A stretch of DNA of 64,000 nt from an uncultured Roseburia sp. (GCA_947647505.1 CANSKO010000002.1:1-64000), one strand, 5' to 3'. Shown: positions 38,061 to 47,999, numbered from the stretch's first letter. Made by a program: numbers and translations. The notes: generated by a model not told the origin, from the letters alone.

Positions 38061-39717
38061 TAATGTAAAAGCGGGCATGCAGCAGGCGCCCCACAGAAGC
38101 TTGTTCCATGCGCTGGGATTTACGGAAGAAGAGCTGAAAAAACCAATGGTCGGCATTGTAAGCTCTTATAACGAAATCGTTCCGGGGCATATGAATCTCG
38201 ATAAAATTGTAAACGCCGTAAAGCTTGGCGTGGCGGAGGCGGGCGGCGTTCCCGTCGTATTTCCGGCGATTGCAGTCTGCGATGGAATTGCAATGGGGCA
38301 TGTCGGAATGAGATACTCCCTTGTGACAAGGGATCTGATCGCGGATTCCACAGAATGCATGGCGCTGGCGCATCAGTTTGACGCGCTTGTCATGGTTCCA
38401 AACTGCGACAAAAATGTGCCCGGGCTTTTGATGGCGGCGGCAAGAATCAATGTGCCGACCGTATTTGTGTCCGGCGGCCCCATGCTGGCCGGAAAGGTAA
38501 AGGGGAAGAAAACGAGCCTTTCCTCCATGTTTGAAGCCGTGGGCGCTTATGCGGCCGGCACGATGACGGAAGAAGAAGTTCGGGAATACGAGGAGAAGAC
38601 GTGTCCGACCTGTGGTTCGTGTTCCGGCATGTATACGGCGAATTCGATGAACTGCCTGACGGAAGCGCTTGGCATGGGACTGGGCGGCAACGGCACGATT
38701 CCGGCGGTGTATTCGGAGCGCATCCGGCTTGCAAAGCGTGCGGGCATGGCGGTTATGGAACTGTATCGGAACAATGTGCGTCCGCGGGACATTATGACGA
38801 AAGAGGCCGTTTTGAATGCGCTGACAGTGGATATGGCGCTGGGCTGCTCTACAAACAGCATGCTGCATCTTCCGGCGATTGCGCATGAGATCGGCTTTGA
38901 CTTTGATATTAAATTTGCAAATCCAATCAGTGAAAAGACGCCAAACCTCTGCCATCTTGCGCCGGCCGGTCCAACGTATATGGAAGATTTAAATGAGGCC
39001 GGCGGCGTATACGCCGTGATGAAAGAGCTGGCGGACGCAGGCCTTTTGCATCTTGATTGCATGACGGTGACAGGAAAGACGATCGGGGAAGCGATCAAAA
39101 ATGCCGTCAACCGGAATCCGGATGTCATTCGCCCACTCGATCGTCCCTATACGAAGACGGGCGGACTTGCCGTATTAAGCGGCAATCTTGCGCCGGACGG
39201 AAGCGTTGTAAAGCGCTCTGCGGTCGCGCCGGAAATGCTTGTGCATGAAGGGCCGGCCCGGGTGTTTGAATGTGAGGAAGATGCGATTACAGCCATAAAA
39301 GGCGGCAAAATTCATGCGGGAGACGTTGTTGTGATTCGTTACGAAGGTCCAAAAGGCGGACCGGGCATGCGCGAGATGTTAAATCCGACGTCTGCGATCG
39401 CGGGCATGGGGCTTGGCGCTTCCGTGGCATTGATTACGGACGGACGCTTTTCCGGCGCAAGCCGCGGGGCATCGATTGGCCATGTCTCTCCGGAAGCTGC
39501 GGTCGGCGGACCGATTGCGCTGATTGAAGAGGGCGATATCATAAAGATCGATATCCCCAAAATGCGGCTGGACGTTGATCTGACAGACGAGGCGCTTGCG
39601 GAGCGCAGGGCGAAATGGCAGCCGAAAGAGCAGAAGGTAAGCGGGTATCTGGAGCGATATGTCACGATGGTTACGTCTGGAAACCGCGGGGCGATTCTGG
39701 AGAAAGACCCGCGTTAA
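38050..39717 (+). CDS. ilvD: Dihydroxy-acid dehydratase IlvD (555 aa)
   Basis: Dehydrates 2,3-dihydroxy-isovalerate and -methylvalerate in valine and isoleucine synthesis, using an iron-sulfur cluster. Cluster-type cysteines are visible in [13 protein letters not shown] and [30 protein letters not shown]-type sequence appears as [19 protein letters not shown]. Start at ATG 38050 inside the end of leuB, with AAAGGA upstream, indicating coupling. Length is normal. Confidence 0.96.
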   Translation: MKSDNVKAGMQQAPHRSLFHALGFTEEELKKPMVGIVSSYNEIVPGHMNLDKIVNAVKLGVAEAGGVPVVFPAIAVCDGIAMGHVGMRYSLVTRDLIADSTECMALAHQFDALVMVPNCDKNVPGLLMAAARINVPTVFVSGGPMLAGKVKGKKTSLSSMFEAVGAYAAGTMTEEEVREYEEKTCPTCGSCSGMYTANSMNCLTEALGMGLGGNGTIPAVYSERIRLAKRAGMAVMELYRNNVRPRDIMTKEAVLNALTVDMALGCSTNSMLHLPAIAHEIGFDFDIKFANPISEKTPNLCHLAPAGPTYMEDLNEAGGVYAVMKELADAGLLHLDCMTVTGKTIGEAIKNAVNRNPDVIRPLDRPYTKTGGLAVLSGNLAPDGSVVKRSAVAPEMLVHEGPARVFECEEDAITAIKGGKIHAGDVVVIRYEGPKGGPGMREMLNPTSAIAGMGLGASVALITDGRFSGASRGASIGHVSPEAAVGGPIALIEEGDIIKIDIPKMRLDVDLTDEALAERRAKWQPKEQKVSGYLERYVTMVTSGNRGAILEKDPR

Positions 39718-39807
39718 GCAGACGCGGCGAGCCGTGTGTGGAGCGGATGAAGCAGAGACGCTTCTTGCATATAGAAGTGAAAACAGAAAGAGAAGAGGGA
39801 GTTTTTC

Positions 39808-41484
39808 ATGCAGTTGACAGGCGCAGAAATCATCATTGCATGTTTAAAAGAGCAGGGCGTAGATACGGTATTCGGGTATCCGGGCGGAGCGATTTTAAAC
39901 GTATATGACGAACTGTATAAGCATAGAGATGAAATAAAGCATATTTTAACGTCCCACGAGCAGGGGGCGAGCCATGCGGCGGACGGATATGCCAGAAGCA
40001 CGGGAAACGTCGGCGTCTGCATGGCGACGAGCGGTCCGGGCGCAACGAATCTTGTAACGGGAATTGCAACCGCCTATATGGATTCCGTGCCGCTTGTGGC
40101 GATTACCTGCAATGTCGGCGTTCCGCTGCTTGGAAAAGACAGCTTTCAGGAGGTGGACATTGCCGGAATTACGACGCCGATTACAAAGCATAATTTTATT
40201 GTAAAGGATATTGAAAAGCTGGCGGATACGATTCGAAGGGCGTTTGCAATCGCGGCAAAGGGGCGTCCCGGTCCGGTTCTGCTTGACATTCCAAAAGACG
40301 TGACGGCGCAGAAATGCGAATATACGCCCGTTATGCAGGAGCGTCCGGCGCGCTTTGCGGCGGAAATTTCCGAGGAAGCGCTGCAGCGGGCCGTGCAAAT
40401 GATTTCAGAGGCGAAACGGCCGTTTGTCTTTGTGGGCGGCGGCGTTTCGATTTCCGGGGCAAGTCAGGAATTAAAGGAATTTGTTGAAACAATCCAGGCT
40501 CCCGTATGCGATTCTCTGATGGGAAAGGGCGCGTTTGACGGGACGGATGCAAGATACACAGGAATGCTTGGCATGCACGGCACAAAAGCGTCTAATCTTG
40601 GCGTAAGCGAGTGCGACCTTTTGATCGCCATAGGCGTGCGGTTTTCCGACCGCGTCATCGGGAACGCGGCAAAATTTGCAAAGCAGGCCCGGATTTTACA
40701 GATTGACATTGATCCGGCCGAAATTAATAAGAATATTCTGGTTGATTTTAGCGTGATTGGCGACGTCAAAGACGTGCTGGGCAGATTAAACGCCCGCCTT
40801 GCGCCGATGGAGCATGGCGAATGGCTGTCTCATATACAGACATACATGGAGAAATACCCGCTGCGCTATCCGGAAACGGGCTTAAACGGGCCGTACCTGA
40901 TTGAGGCCGTCTATCAGATGACAAAAGGCAACGCATTGATTGTGACCGAGGTTGGACAGCATCAGATGTGGGCGGCGCAGTTTTACCGATACAAAAAGCC
41001 GCGTATGTTCTTAACGTCCGGCGGGCTTGGCACAATGGGATACGGGCTTGGCGCGGCAATTGGCGCGCAGGTGGCCAATCCGGACAAAACGGTGATCAAT
41101 ATTGCCGGAGACGGATGCTTTCGGATGAATATGAACGAAATTGCAACGGCCGTAAGGCAGAAGCTGCCGCTTATTGAAATTATCGTCAACAATCATGTGC
41201 TTGGCATGGTGCGGCAGTGGCAGACGTTGTTTTACGGGCAGCGTTATTCGGCGACGCTTTTGGATGACGGCATGGATTACGTGAAGCTGGCGGAAGCGAT
41301 GGGAGCAGTCGGATATCGGGCGACGACGCGGGAGGAATTTGTGGAAGCGATGCAAAAGGCTCTGGCGTCAGACGGTCCCGTCGTGATCGACTGCGTCGTG
41401 GATTCGGACGATAAAGTCTGGCCGATGGTGGCGCCGGGCGCGGCGATTGACGAGGTGTTTACAGAAGAAGATTTACAGCCGTAA
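39808..41484 (+). CDS. ilvB: Acetolactate synthase large subunit IlvB (558 aa)
   Basis: Thiamine-diphosphate enzyme that forms acetolactate or acetohydroxybutyrate from pyruvate. Signatures: VFGYPGGAILNVYDEL, the catalytic glutamate in LTSHEQGASHAADGYAR, TSGPGATNLVTGI, and the TPP/Mg motif IAGDGCFRMNMNEIATA with IIVNNHVLGMVRQWQ. RBS AGAGGGAG precedes ATG 39808. No ilvN regulatory subunit or ilvC lies in the operon, so the holoenzyme partner must be elsewhere or absent. Confidence 0.95.
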   Translation: MQLTGAEIIIACLKEQGVDTVFGYPGGAILNVYDELYKHRDEIKHILTSHEQGASHAADGYARSTGNVGVCMATSGPGATNLVTGIATAYMDSVPLVAITCNVGVPLLGKDSFQEVDIAGITTPITKHNFIVKDIEKLADTIRRAFAIAAKGRPGPVLLDIPKDVTAQKCEYTPVMQERPARFAAEISEEALQRAVQMISEAKRPFVFVGGGVSISGASQELKEFVETIQAPVCDSLMGKGAFDGTDARYTGMLGMHGTKASNLGVSECDLLIAIGVRFSDRVIGNAAKFAKQARILQIDIDPAEINKNILVDFSVIGDVKDVLGRLNARLAPMEHGEWLSHIQTYMEKYPLRYPETGLNGPYLIEAVYQMTKGNALIVTEVGQHQMWAAQFYRYKKPRMFLTSGGLGTMGYGLGAAIGAQVANPDKTVINIAGDGCFRMNMNEIATAVRQKLPLIEIIVNNHVLGMVRQWQTLFYGQRYSATLLDDGMDYVKLAEAMGAVGYRATTREEFVEAMQKALASDGPVVIDCVVDSDDKVWPMVAPGAAIDEVFTEEDLQP

Positions 41485-41497
41485 AAGAAAATGCGCC

Positions 41498-41526
41498 TTG
41501 ACAGTTTTTTTAAAAACGATTACAGT
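41498..41526 (+). promoter_or_regulatory. Promoter of serC-serA-DUF1015
   Basis: TTGACA and TACAGT with a 17-base spacer containing a T7/A5 tract, 46 bases before ATG 41572. Confidence 0.75.
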
Positions 41527-41571
41527 ATTTTACGGGAACACAGAGGAAAGGATACGAGGAGGTAAAGGAGC

Positions 41572-42654
41572 ATGAGCAGAGTGTATAATTTTTCCGCAGG
41601 TCCGGCCGTTCTGCCGGAAGAGGTGCTGCGGGAAGCGGCAGACGAAATGATGGATTATAAGGGAAGCGGCATGTCCGTTATGGAAATGAGCCATCGTTCC
41701 AAAGTATATGATACGATTATCAAAGAAGCGGAAGCGGATCTGCGCGATCTGATGCACATACCGGATCATTACAAAGTGTTGTTTTTGCAGGGCGGCGCGT
41801 CGCAGCAGTTTGCGATGATTCCAATGAATTTAATGAAGCATAAGAAGGCCGCTTACATTGTAACCGGACAGTGGGCGAAGAAGGCATGGAAAGAGGCGCA
41901 GATTTATGGGGAAGCGGTTGCGGTGGCAACGTCTGAGGATAAGACGTTTTCCTATATTCCGGACTGCTCCGATCTGGATATTCCGGAAGATGCGGACTAT
42001 GTATACATCTGTGAAAACAATACGATTTACGGCACCAAATATAAAGAGCTGCCAAATACGAAGGGCCATGTGCTCGTGGCCGACATATCCTCCTGTTTCT
42101 TATCCGAACCGGTTGACGTGACAAAATACGGCATCCTTTATGGCGGCGTTCAGAAAAATATCGGGCCGGCAGGCGTGGTGATCGTGATTATCCGTGAGGA
42201 TCTGATTACGGAAGATACGCTGCCCGGGACGCCTACCATGTTAAAATATAAGACGCATGCAGATGCGGAATCGCTTTATAATACGCCTCCTGCGTATGGC
42301 ATTTACATCTGCGGCAAGGTATTTCAGTGGCTGAAAAAAATGGGCGGCCTTTCCGTCATGAAGGCGCGCAATGAAGAGAAAGCAAAGATTTTATACGATT
42401 TTCTGGATGAGAGTAAGCTGTTTCGGGGCACCGTCGTAAAAGAAGACCGTTCGCTGATGAACGTGCCGTTTGTCACGGGAAGCGACGAGCTGGACGCACA
42501 ATTTGTCGCAGAAGCAAAGGCGGCGGGGCTGGAAAACTTAAAAGGCCATCGCTCCGTTGGCGGCATGCGGGCGTCGATCTATAATGCCATGCCAAAAGAG
42601 GGCGTAGAAAAGCTGGTTGCCTTTATGCGGGAATTTGAACAGAAGCATTCATAA
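41572..42654 (+). CDS. serC: Phosphoserine aminotransferase SerC (360 aa)
   Basis: Converts 3-phosphohydroxypyruvate and glutamate to phosphoserine. The start RVYNFSAGPAVLPEEVL is the family N-terminus; FLQGGASQQFAMIPMN and the PLP lysine in GGVQKNIGPAGVV follow. RBS GGAGG precedes ATG 41572. It is first in serC-serA-DUF1015 and has its own promoter. Length is usual. Confidence 0.97.
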   Translation: MSRVYNFSAGPAVLPEEVLREAADEMMDYKGSGMSVMEMSHRSKVYDTIIKEAEADLRDLMHIPDHYKVLFLQGGASQQFAMIPMNLMKHKKAAYIVTGQWAKKAWKEAQIYGEAVAVATSEDKTFSYIPDCSDLDIPEDADYVYICENNTIYGTKYKELPNTKGHVLVADISSCFLSEPVDVTKYGILYGGVQKNIGPAGVVIVIIREDLITEDTLPGTPTMLKYKTHADAESLYNTPPAYGIYICGKVFQWLKKMGGLSVMKARNEEKAKILYDFLDESKLFRGTVVKEDRSLMNVPFVTGSDELDAQFVAEAKAAGLENLKGHRSVGGMRASIYNAMPKEGVEKLVAFMREFEQKHS

Positions 42655-42689
42655 GAGACAGTACAAAAATTTGGAAAGGAAGAAAAACC

Positions 42690-43853
42690 ATGTTTCAGTA
42701 TACTTGTTTAAATCCGATTGCAGACGTTGGACTGAACCTGTTTTCAGACAGCTATCAGAAGACGGACGATCTGAACGACGCGCAGGCCGTTCTGGTGCGC
42801 AGCGCGTCCATGCATGACCTTGCGTTGCCAAAAGGACTGGAGGCGGTTGCAAGAGCCGGAGCCGGCGTCAATAACATTCCATTGGACGCATGCGCCGAAC
42901 AGGGCATCGTCGTTTTTAATACGCCGGGCGCAAATGCAAACGGCGTAAAAGAGATTGTGATTGCCGGCATGCTTCTGGCGTCCCGCGACATTGTCGGCGG
43001 CATCGAATGGATCAGGGCCAACAAAGACGAGGCGGATATCGCAAAGCTTGCGGAAAAGCAGAAGAAAAATTTTGCCGGATGTGAGATTTCCGGTAAAAAG
43101 CTTGGCGTAATCGGGCTTGGCGCCATCGGCGTTCAGGTTGCCAACGCAGCCATCCATCTTGGCATGGACGTTCTTGGCTATGATCCGTATATTTCCGTCA
43201 GCGCCGCATGGAATTTATCCCGCAGCGTACGGCACATCAGCAATCTGGACGATATCTACAGGGAATGTGATTTTATTACCGTTCATGTTCCGCTGATGGA
43301 TGCGACAAGAGGCATGATCAATCAGGAAGCCGTTTCCAAAATGAAAGACGGCGTTGTGATCTTAAACTTTGCAAGGGATCTGCTGGTAGAAGAGGAAGCG
43401 GTTCTTGCGGCGATTGAAAGCGGCAAGGTAAAGAAATACGTGACGGATTTTGCAAATCCGACGGTTGCCGGCAAAGACGGCGTCATTTTAACGCCGCATC
43501 TTGGGGCGTCTACGGAAGAGTCGGAGGACAACTGTGCGATGATGGCGGTAAGGGAAATCCGGGATTATCTGGAAAACGGCAATATCGTGCATTCCGTCAA
43601 TTTTCCGGACTGTAACATGGGCGGCTGTGACAAGGCCGGCCGCGTGGCGATTCTGCATAAGAACGTAAAAGGCACAATTGCGAAATTCACGACGATTTTT
43701 GGCAATGCGGACATCAACATTGAAGATATGACGAACAAATCCAAAGGAGATTATGCGTATACGCTTTCCGACATCGATACGCCGGTAACGGACGAAGTCG
43801 TTTCGGAGTTAAAGGCAGTCAACGGTGTATTAAAAGTGCGCGTAATTAAATAA
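42690..43853 (+). CDS. serA: D-3-phosphoglycerate dehydrogenase SerA (387 aa)
   Basis: First step of serine synthesis. The NAD fold is marked by KLGVIGLGAIGVQVANAAIHLG; catalytic-region motifs are ITVHVPLMDATRGMI, ILNFARDLLVEEEA and ILTPHLGASTEESEDN with the catalytic His. The last 70 residues form an ACT domain (GTIAKFTTIFGNADINIEDM), usually for serine control. This is the short form without the extra regulatory domain. It follows serC by 35 bases, with AAAGGAAG upstream. Confidence 0.96.
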   Translation: MFQYTCLNPIADVGLNLFSDSYQKTDDLNDAQAVLVRSASMHDLALPKGLEAVARAGAGVNNIPLDACAEQGIVVFNTPGANANGVKEIVIAGMLLASRDIVGGIEWIRANKDEADIAKLAEKQKKNFAGCEISGKKLGVIGLGAIGVQVANAAIHLGMDVLGYDPYISVSAAWNLSRSVRHISNLDDIYRECDFITVHVPLMDATRGMINQEAVSKMKDGVVILNFARDLLVEEEAVLAAIESGKVKKYVTDFANPTVAGKDGVILTPHLGASTEESEDNCAMMAVREIRDYLENGNIVHSVNFPDCNMGGCDKAGRVAILHKNVKGTIAKFTTIFGNADINIEDMTNKSKGDYAYTLSDIDTPVTDEVVSELKAVNGVLKVRVIK

Positions 43854-43875
43854 AACGAATAAAGAGGAGACAAAA

Positions 43876-45108
43876 ATGGCAGAAATCAGACCATTTCTGT
43901 GTATCCGTCCATCCGAAGGTAAAGCGGCAGACATCGCTGCTTTACCTTATGACGTTTATAACAGAACAGAAGCTAAAGAAGCGGTAAAAGGCAATCCGGA
44001 TTCTTTTTTAAAGATTGACCGGGCAGAAACGCAGTTTGACGATACGGTGGATATGTATGACCCGAAGGTTTATCAGAAAGCGCATGACCTGTTATGGGAT
44101 ATGGTGGAAAAAGGGGATTTTATACAGGAAGACGCGCCCTGCTATTATGTGTATGAGCAGACGATGGACGGCCGCGTACAGACCGGCATCGTGGCCTGTG
44201 CGTCCATTGACGACTATGCGAACGGCGTAATTAAAAAACATGAGAATACGAGAGCGGAAAAAGAAGCGGACCGGATTCGTCATGTGGATGCGTGCAATGC
44301 GCAGACGGGGCCGATTTTTCTGGCTTATCGGGCGAATGCGACAATCCGGGAGGCGGTTCTTGCGGCAAAAGCGACGGAGGCGCTTTATGATTTCGTTTCA
44401 GAAGACGGCATACGGCACCGGGTATTTTGCATTTCAGATGCGGACGAGATCTTAAAAATTCAGGACGCCTTTTCAAAGATCGGGGAAATTTACATAGCGG
44501 ACGGGCATCATCGGGCGGCGTCCGCAGTAAAGGTCGGGCTGATGCGCAGGGAAGCGCACCCGGACTATACGGGGGAAGAAGCGTTTCACTATTTTCTTTC
44601 CGTGCTGTTTCCGGATGAAGAGCTTATGATTTTGGATTATAACCGGGTAGTAAAAGATTTAAGAGGCGATACTCCGGAGGCGTTTCTTTCCAAAGTGAAG
44701 CGGATTTTTGACGTAAAAGAGCTGGGTCAGGCGGAAAGCCCCAAAGAAAAGGGAACGATTTCGATGTATCTGGACGGCGCGTGGTACGCGCTTACGATTC
44801 GGGCGTGCGACAGAAACAACGACCCGGTGGAGGGGCTGGATGTTTCACTTCTGCAAAAGCTGCTGCTTGGGCCTGTGCTTGGCATCGAAGATCCGAAGAC
44901 GGATGCGCGGATTGATTTCGTGGGCGGCATCCGCGGGTTGGAGGAGCTTAAGCGAAGAGCGTCCAGTGACTGTGCGGTGGCGTTTGCCATGTATCCGACC
45001 TCTATTCAGGAATTGTTTGCAGTGGCGGATGCTGGAAAGCTGATGCCGCCGAAATCGACCTGGTTTGAGCCGAAGCTTCGAAGCGGGTTGTTTATTCATG
45101 CGATTTGA
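43876..45108 (+). CDS. DUF1015 family protein (410 aa)
   Basis: Start is typical (EIRPFLCIRPSEGKAADIAALPYDVYNRTEA), and the family mark ADGHHRAASA lies near residue 215. No biochemical role is firmly established for the family; the protein is cytosolic. In many anaerobic Firmicutes the gene sits beside serC and serA as here, 22 bases after serA, which suggests a link to serine metabolism (inference). RBS AGAGGAG precedes ATG 43876. It appears full length. Confidence 0.92.
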   Translation: MAEIRPFLCIRPSEGKAADIAALPYDVYNRTEAKEAVKGNPDSFLKIDRAETQFDDTVDMYDPKVYQKAHDLLWDMVEKGDFIQEDAPCYYVYEQTMDGRVQTGIVACASIDDYANGVIKKHENTRAEKEADRIRHVDACNAQTGPIFLAYRANATIREAVLAAKATEALYDFVSEDGIRHRVFCISDADEILKIQDAFSKIGEIYIADGHHRAASAVKVGLMRREAHPDYTGEEAFHYFLSVLFPDEELMILDYNRVVKDLRGDTPEAFLSKVKRIFDVKELGQAESPKEKGTISMYLDGAWYALTIRACDRNNDPVEGLDVSLLQKLLLGPVLGIEDPKTDARIDFVGGIRGLEELKRRASSDCAVAFAMYPTSIQELFAVADAGKLMPPKSTWFEPKLRSGLFIHAI

Positions 45109-45114
45109 GGGGAT

Positions 45115-45364
45115 AAGCGGACGTCATCGGGCGGCTGCGCGCCAGCGTGCCGCAGCTGCTCCGATGCTTTCCGATGCGAGGCGCTAAGCCGTTTTGCAGC
45201 GTTTTGTAACCGTACGGAACCGTCCCAAAACGCGCCGTCCGGGCGCTTTGGGGCTTCTGCGGACGTCCTGTCCGCAGATTCCTGGTCTGTGTGAAAACGG
45301 CTAAGCGCCTCTGCATCGGAAAGCAAGTCGCGGCTGTCGGCACGCTGGCGCACATCCGTCCGCT
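45115..45364. repeat. About 250-nt GC-rich inverted-repeat element with inner hairpins
   Basis: The left arm 45116-45195 and right arm 45294-45364 are imperfect complements: GCGCCAGCGTGCCG, CTTTCCGATGC and AGGCGCT(T/A)AGCCGTTTT recur on both sides. Two hairpins lie between them: GCGTTTTG with CAAAACGC (45199-45233) and TCTGCGGA with TCCGCAGA (45256-45278). No real ORF is present; track ORFs here are symmetry artefacts. It occupies the gap between DUF1015 and mscS and has the same plan as the element at 20153, although the sequences differ. Confidence 0.75.
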
Positions 45365-45479
45365 GACTGTGTTATGGAGGGCGCTTGGACGTTGCCTTAG
45401 GGTGTGCGGACGTGTAGGAGATTATGCAAGGCTATCGATGGGCGGAGCGTTATAAGTAATCTGCGTGAAAGGATTTTTT

Positions 45480-46379
45480 ATGAATAACACGATGGATATT
45501 ACGACGGAGACACGGACGCTTGAGAATTTGGAGCAGGCGGCGGAAACGTTGAAAAATGCGGATTCCGATATGATTCGGGAGTGGCTTGAAAGCCTTGTGC
45601 CGGGGCTTTTGGGGTTTGCATTGCAAATTGTTTTCGCTGTGGTTGTCTATGTGATTGGAAGCCGCTTGATTCGGCTTGCCAGAACGTTTTTGCGGCGCTG
45701 GCTGGAGAAGACGGAAGCGGATATGGGCGTGAGACAGTTTCTGGACGCGCTGCTAAAATGCGTGCTTTATTTTATCTTAATCGTAACGATTCTGACGCTG
45801 TTTGGCGTTACGACGGCCTCTGTCGTGGCGGTCGTTGGCTCTGCGGGCCTTGCGCTTGGTCTTGCGCTGCAGGGCAGCTTGTCTAACTTTGCCGGTGGCG
45901 TTTTGATTTTGATGCTAAAGCCTTTTAAGGTGGGGGATTATATTCGGGAAGATACGCATGGCAACGAAGGAACGGTCGAGGAAATTTCTATTTTTTATAC
46001 AAGGCTTATGACGGCAGAGCATAATACGATCGTGATTCCAAACGGTATGCTGGCAAACAGCAGTCTGACGAATATCACCTATTCCGACATTCGAAGGATT
46101 CATCTGGAAATCGGGATTGCGTATGAGGCGGATCTGAAACTGGCAAAAGCTATTATTCAAAAACAGGCTGAGGCGGAGGTCTGCCGCGTGCCGGAGGAGG
46201 AAGTTTTGGTGTTCGTATCGGAGCTTGGCGCAAGCGAGGTGAAAATCGGGCTGCGCATCTGGGTGAAAACGGATCAGTACTGGGAAGCGAGGTGGCGGCT
46301 GACGGAACAGATCAAGCTGGCCTTGGATGCGGGCGGAATAGAAATTCCGTATCCTAAAATCGACGTGCAGATGCGGTAA
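45480..46379 (+). CDS. Small-conductance mechanosensitive channel, MscS family (299 aa)
   Basis: Three membrane helices: LLGFALQIVFAVVVYVIGS, CVLYFILIVTILTLFGV and the pore helix SVVAVVGSAGLALGLALQGSLSNFAGGVLI with the Gly/Ala packing of MscS. The beta domain follows (FKVGDYIREDTHGNEGTVEEI, then NTIVIPNGMLANSSLTN) and then the alpha/beta C-terminal domain. These channels release solutes during osmotic down-shock. Start at ATG 45480 after AAAGGA; the GTG at 45465 overlaps the ribosome site. Confidence 0.94.
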   Translation: MNNTMDITTETRTLENLEQAAETLKNADSDMIREWLESLVPGLLGFALQIVFAVVVYVIGSRLIRLARTFLRRWLEKTEADMGVRQFLDALLKCVLYFILIVTILTLFGVTTASVVAVVGSAGLALGLALQGSLSNFAGGVLILMLKPFKVGDYIREDTHGNEGTVEEISIFYTRLMTAEHNTIVIPNGMLANSSLTNITYSDIRRIHLEIGIAYEADLKLAKAIIQKQAEAEVCRVPEEEVLVFVSELGASEVKIGLRIWVKTDQYWEARWRLTEQIKLALDAGGIEIPYPKIDVQMR

Positions 46380-46524
46380 GCGCCGGACATTTTTGTGTGA
46401 CAGGGCGCATGCGCTTTCATTGTTTTTATGGCAAAAAAGATGCGTTTTATGGCATTTCTCTTATCCGGAAGGAAAAACAGGACGAAACATATGGCAGAGA
46501 GAGTTGGAAACGGAGGAATGCAGC

Positions 46525-47358
46525 ATGTATATTACAGACGCAATCAACGCGCAGTATCTGTTAAAAAAGTATAGCGCTTCATCAGGGAGCAATGTCGGCA
46601 GGAAGACGTTTGCAGACGCCAAAAACCGTCTGGAGCAGGAGAGCGTCGTAGAGGAATATAAAAGAAAGCATCCGCAGGATGCGCGCCATGTGGAGGAGCA
46701 GGTGAAAGCGGGCAGGGCCATACGGCGAAAAAACGGCGTGGACGGCGTGGCAACGGAAGAGATGTCGATGGATGAGTATAAAGCCTATTTCCACGCGCTT
46801 TTGGATACGGTTCCATACGATCCAACCAGAGTAAACGATCAGATGATGCTTACGATTACGGATGCGGGATGGGAGCAGATGAAAAAAGATCCGGATTATG
46901 AAGCATGGATATTGGGCTATTTTGTGGAAGACCGTTCCGTTCGCAATCCATTTTATGGCTGGGGCGGAAACGGGGGAATGTTTTCGATTGAACATTTTGG
47001 CGCTTCCATTGAAGAGCATCATGGGCAGGGCTTTATGAAAGCCGCGCCGGGAAGCAAAACCGATGAGGACGAGGAGTCCTGGTGGACGAAGCGGCATAAG
47101 CGTTCAAAGAAGCTGATGAAAGAGCAGCTTGAACGGGCACAGAAAAGGGATACGCTGAAAAAAGCCGCGGTACAGGAGGCTTACCTGCGTCAGCAGTATG
47201 AAAGCGCGCAGAAGCTGCATCATTTTCTGACGGCGGATGTGCAGACGTCTCCGATGAAGACGATGCCGGAGCGTCCGGATGTTTCGATGGCGATGACGGC
47301 TTATAATGGCATTTTGGATTTATTTGGCAGTCCTGGCGAGAAGGGCGCCGATGCATAA
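46525..47358 (+). CDS. Conserved hypothetical protein, helical, cytosolic (277 aa)
   Basis: Not confidently recognised. Start at ATG 46525 after GGAGG; 44 residues of the longest ORF are dropped. The sequence has charged helices, a WEQMKKDPDYEAWIL motif near the middle, a glycine-rich turn (YGWGGNGGMFSIEHFG) and a Lys/Arg-rich C-terminal coiled coil with SWWTKRHKRSKK. The KDPDYE-W pattern recalls Lachnospiraceae DUF6033-like proteins, but I am not sure. No signal peptide or membrane helix. The next gene begins 14 bases after it. Confidence 0.7.
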   Translation: MYITDAINAQYLLKKYSASSGSNVGRKTFADAKNRLEQESVVEEYKRKHPQDARHVEEQVKAGRAIRRKNGVDGVATEEMSMDEYKAYFHALLDTVPYDPTRVNDQMMLTITDAGWEQMKKDPDYEAWILGYFVEDRSVRNPFYGWGGNGGMFSIEHFGASIEEHHGQGFMKAAPGSKTDEDEESWWTKRHKRSKKLMKEQLERAQKRDTLKKAAVQEAYLRQQYESAQKLHHFLTADVQTSPMKTMPERPDVSMAMTAYNGILDLFGSPGEKGADA

Positions 47359-47372
47359 AGGTGGTTACAAGA

Positions 47373-47999
47373 GTGAAGACAAGAGAGGAGGCGCTTGCCT
47401 GTGGACTGTCCTTTCCGGACACGTATCAGGAGGCTCCGTTTCATGATCCAAACTGGCAGCTGGTAAGAGTAAAGGGAAGCCGAAAGGCTTTCCTTTGGAC
47501 GTATGAGAGAAACGGCTGCATCCATTTGAACGTGAAAGTAAAGGAAGAGTGGCGGGACTTCTGGCGCAATGCGTATGCGTCAGTGACGGCGGGGTGGCAT
47601 CAGAATAAGAAACACTGGAACACGATTATTCTCGACGGAACGGTGCCGGATCATGTGATTCGCCGCATGATTGCGGAAAGCTATGACCTTGTGACGGACA
47701 GCCCTTCCAGACGGATTTATGAGGCGGTGAAGCGCATCCCAAAAGGAAAGGTTGCAACGTACGGTCAGATTGCGGAGCTTGCGGGGGATAAAAAAATGGC
47801 GAGAGCCGTTGGAAACGCACTGCATAAGAATCCGGACCCGGAAGGGATTCCGTGCTACCGCGTTGTAAATGCCAGAGGCGAGCTGGCCGGGGAATTTGCG
47901 TTTGGCGGAGAAGGGGCGCAGGCCGCGCTTTTGGAAGCGGATGGGATAGAAGTGACAGACGGCAGAGTGGATCTGAAAAAATATGGCGTGAAGTTTTAG
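47373..47999 (+). CDS. YjbR/MmcQ-like domain fused to an MGMT-type alkyltransferase domain (208 aa)
   Basis: Residues 1-105 are MmcQ/YjbR-like (DTYQEAPFHDPNWQLVR, then GWHQNKKHWNTIILDG and a Y-DLV ending). Residues about 115-205 are an O6-alkylguanine-DNA alkyltransferase domain: IYEAVKRIPKGKVATYGQIA and ARAVGNALHKNP. The active site reads GIPCYRVVN: the acceptor Cys is kept but the usual PCHRV histidine is Tyr. The N-terminal Cys/His zinc part of true Ada/MGMT is replaced by the YjbR domain. GTG 47373 is preferred over GTG 47361 because AAAGGTGG lies eight bases upstream and KTREEAL is the usual YjbR start. Probably DNA alkyl repair or sensing; activity is uncertain. Confidence 0.85.
   Translation: MKTREEALACGLSFPDTYQEAPFHDPNWQLVRVKGSRKAFLWTYERNGCIHLNVKVKEEWRDFWRNAYASVTAGWHQNKKHWNTIILDGTVPDHVIRRMIAESYDLVTDSPSRRIYEAVKRIPKGKVATYGQIAELAGDKKMARAVGNALHKNPDPEGIPCYRVVNARGELAGEFAFGGEGAQAALLEADGIEVTDGRVDLKKYGVKF

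Noticed and set aside
45092-45355. Minus-strand ORFs of 85-87 aa between DUF1015 and mscS
   Set aside because: They are open frames within the GC-rich inverted repeat and lack ribosome sites and family character.
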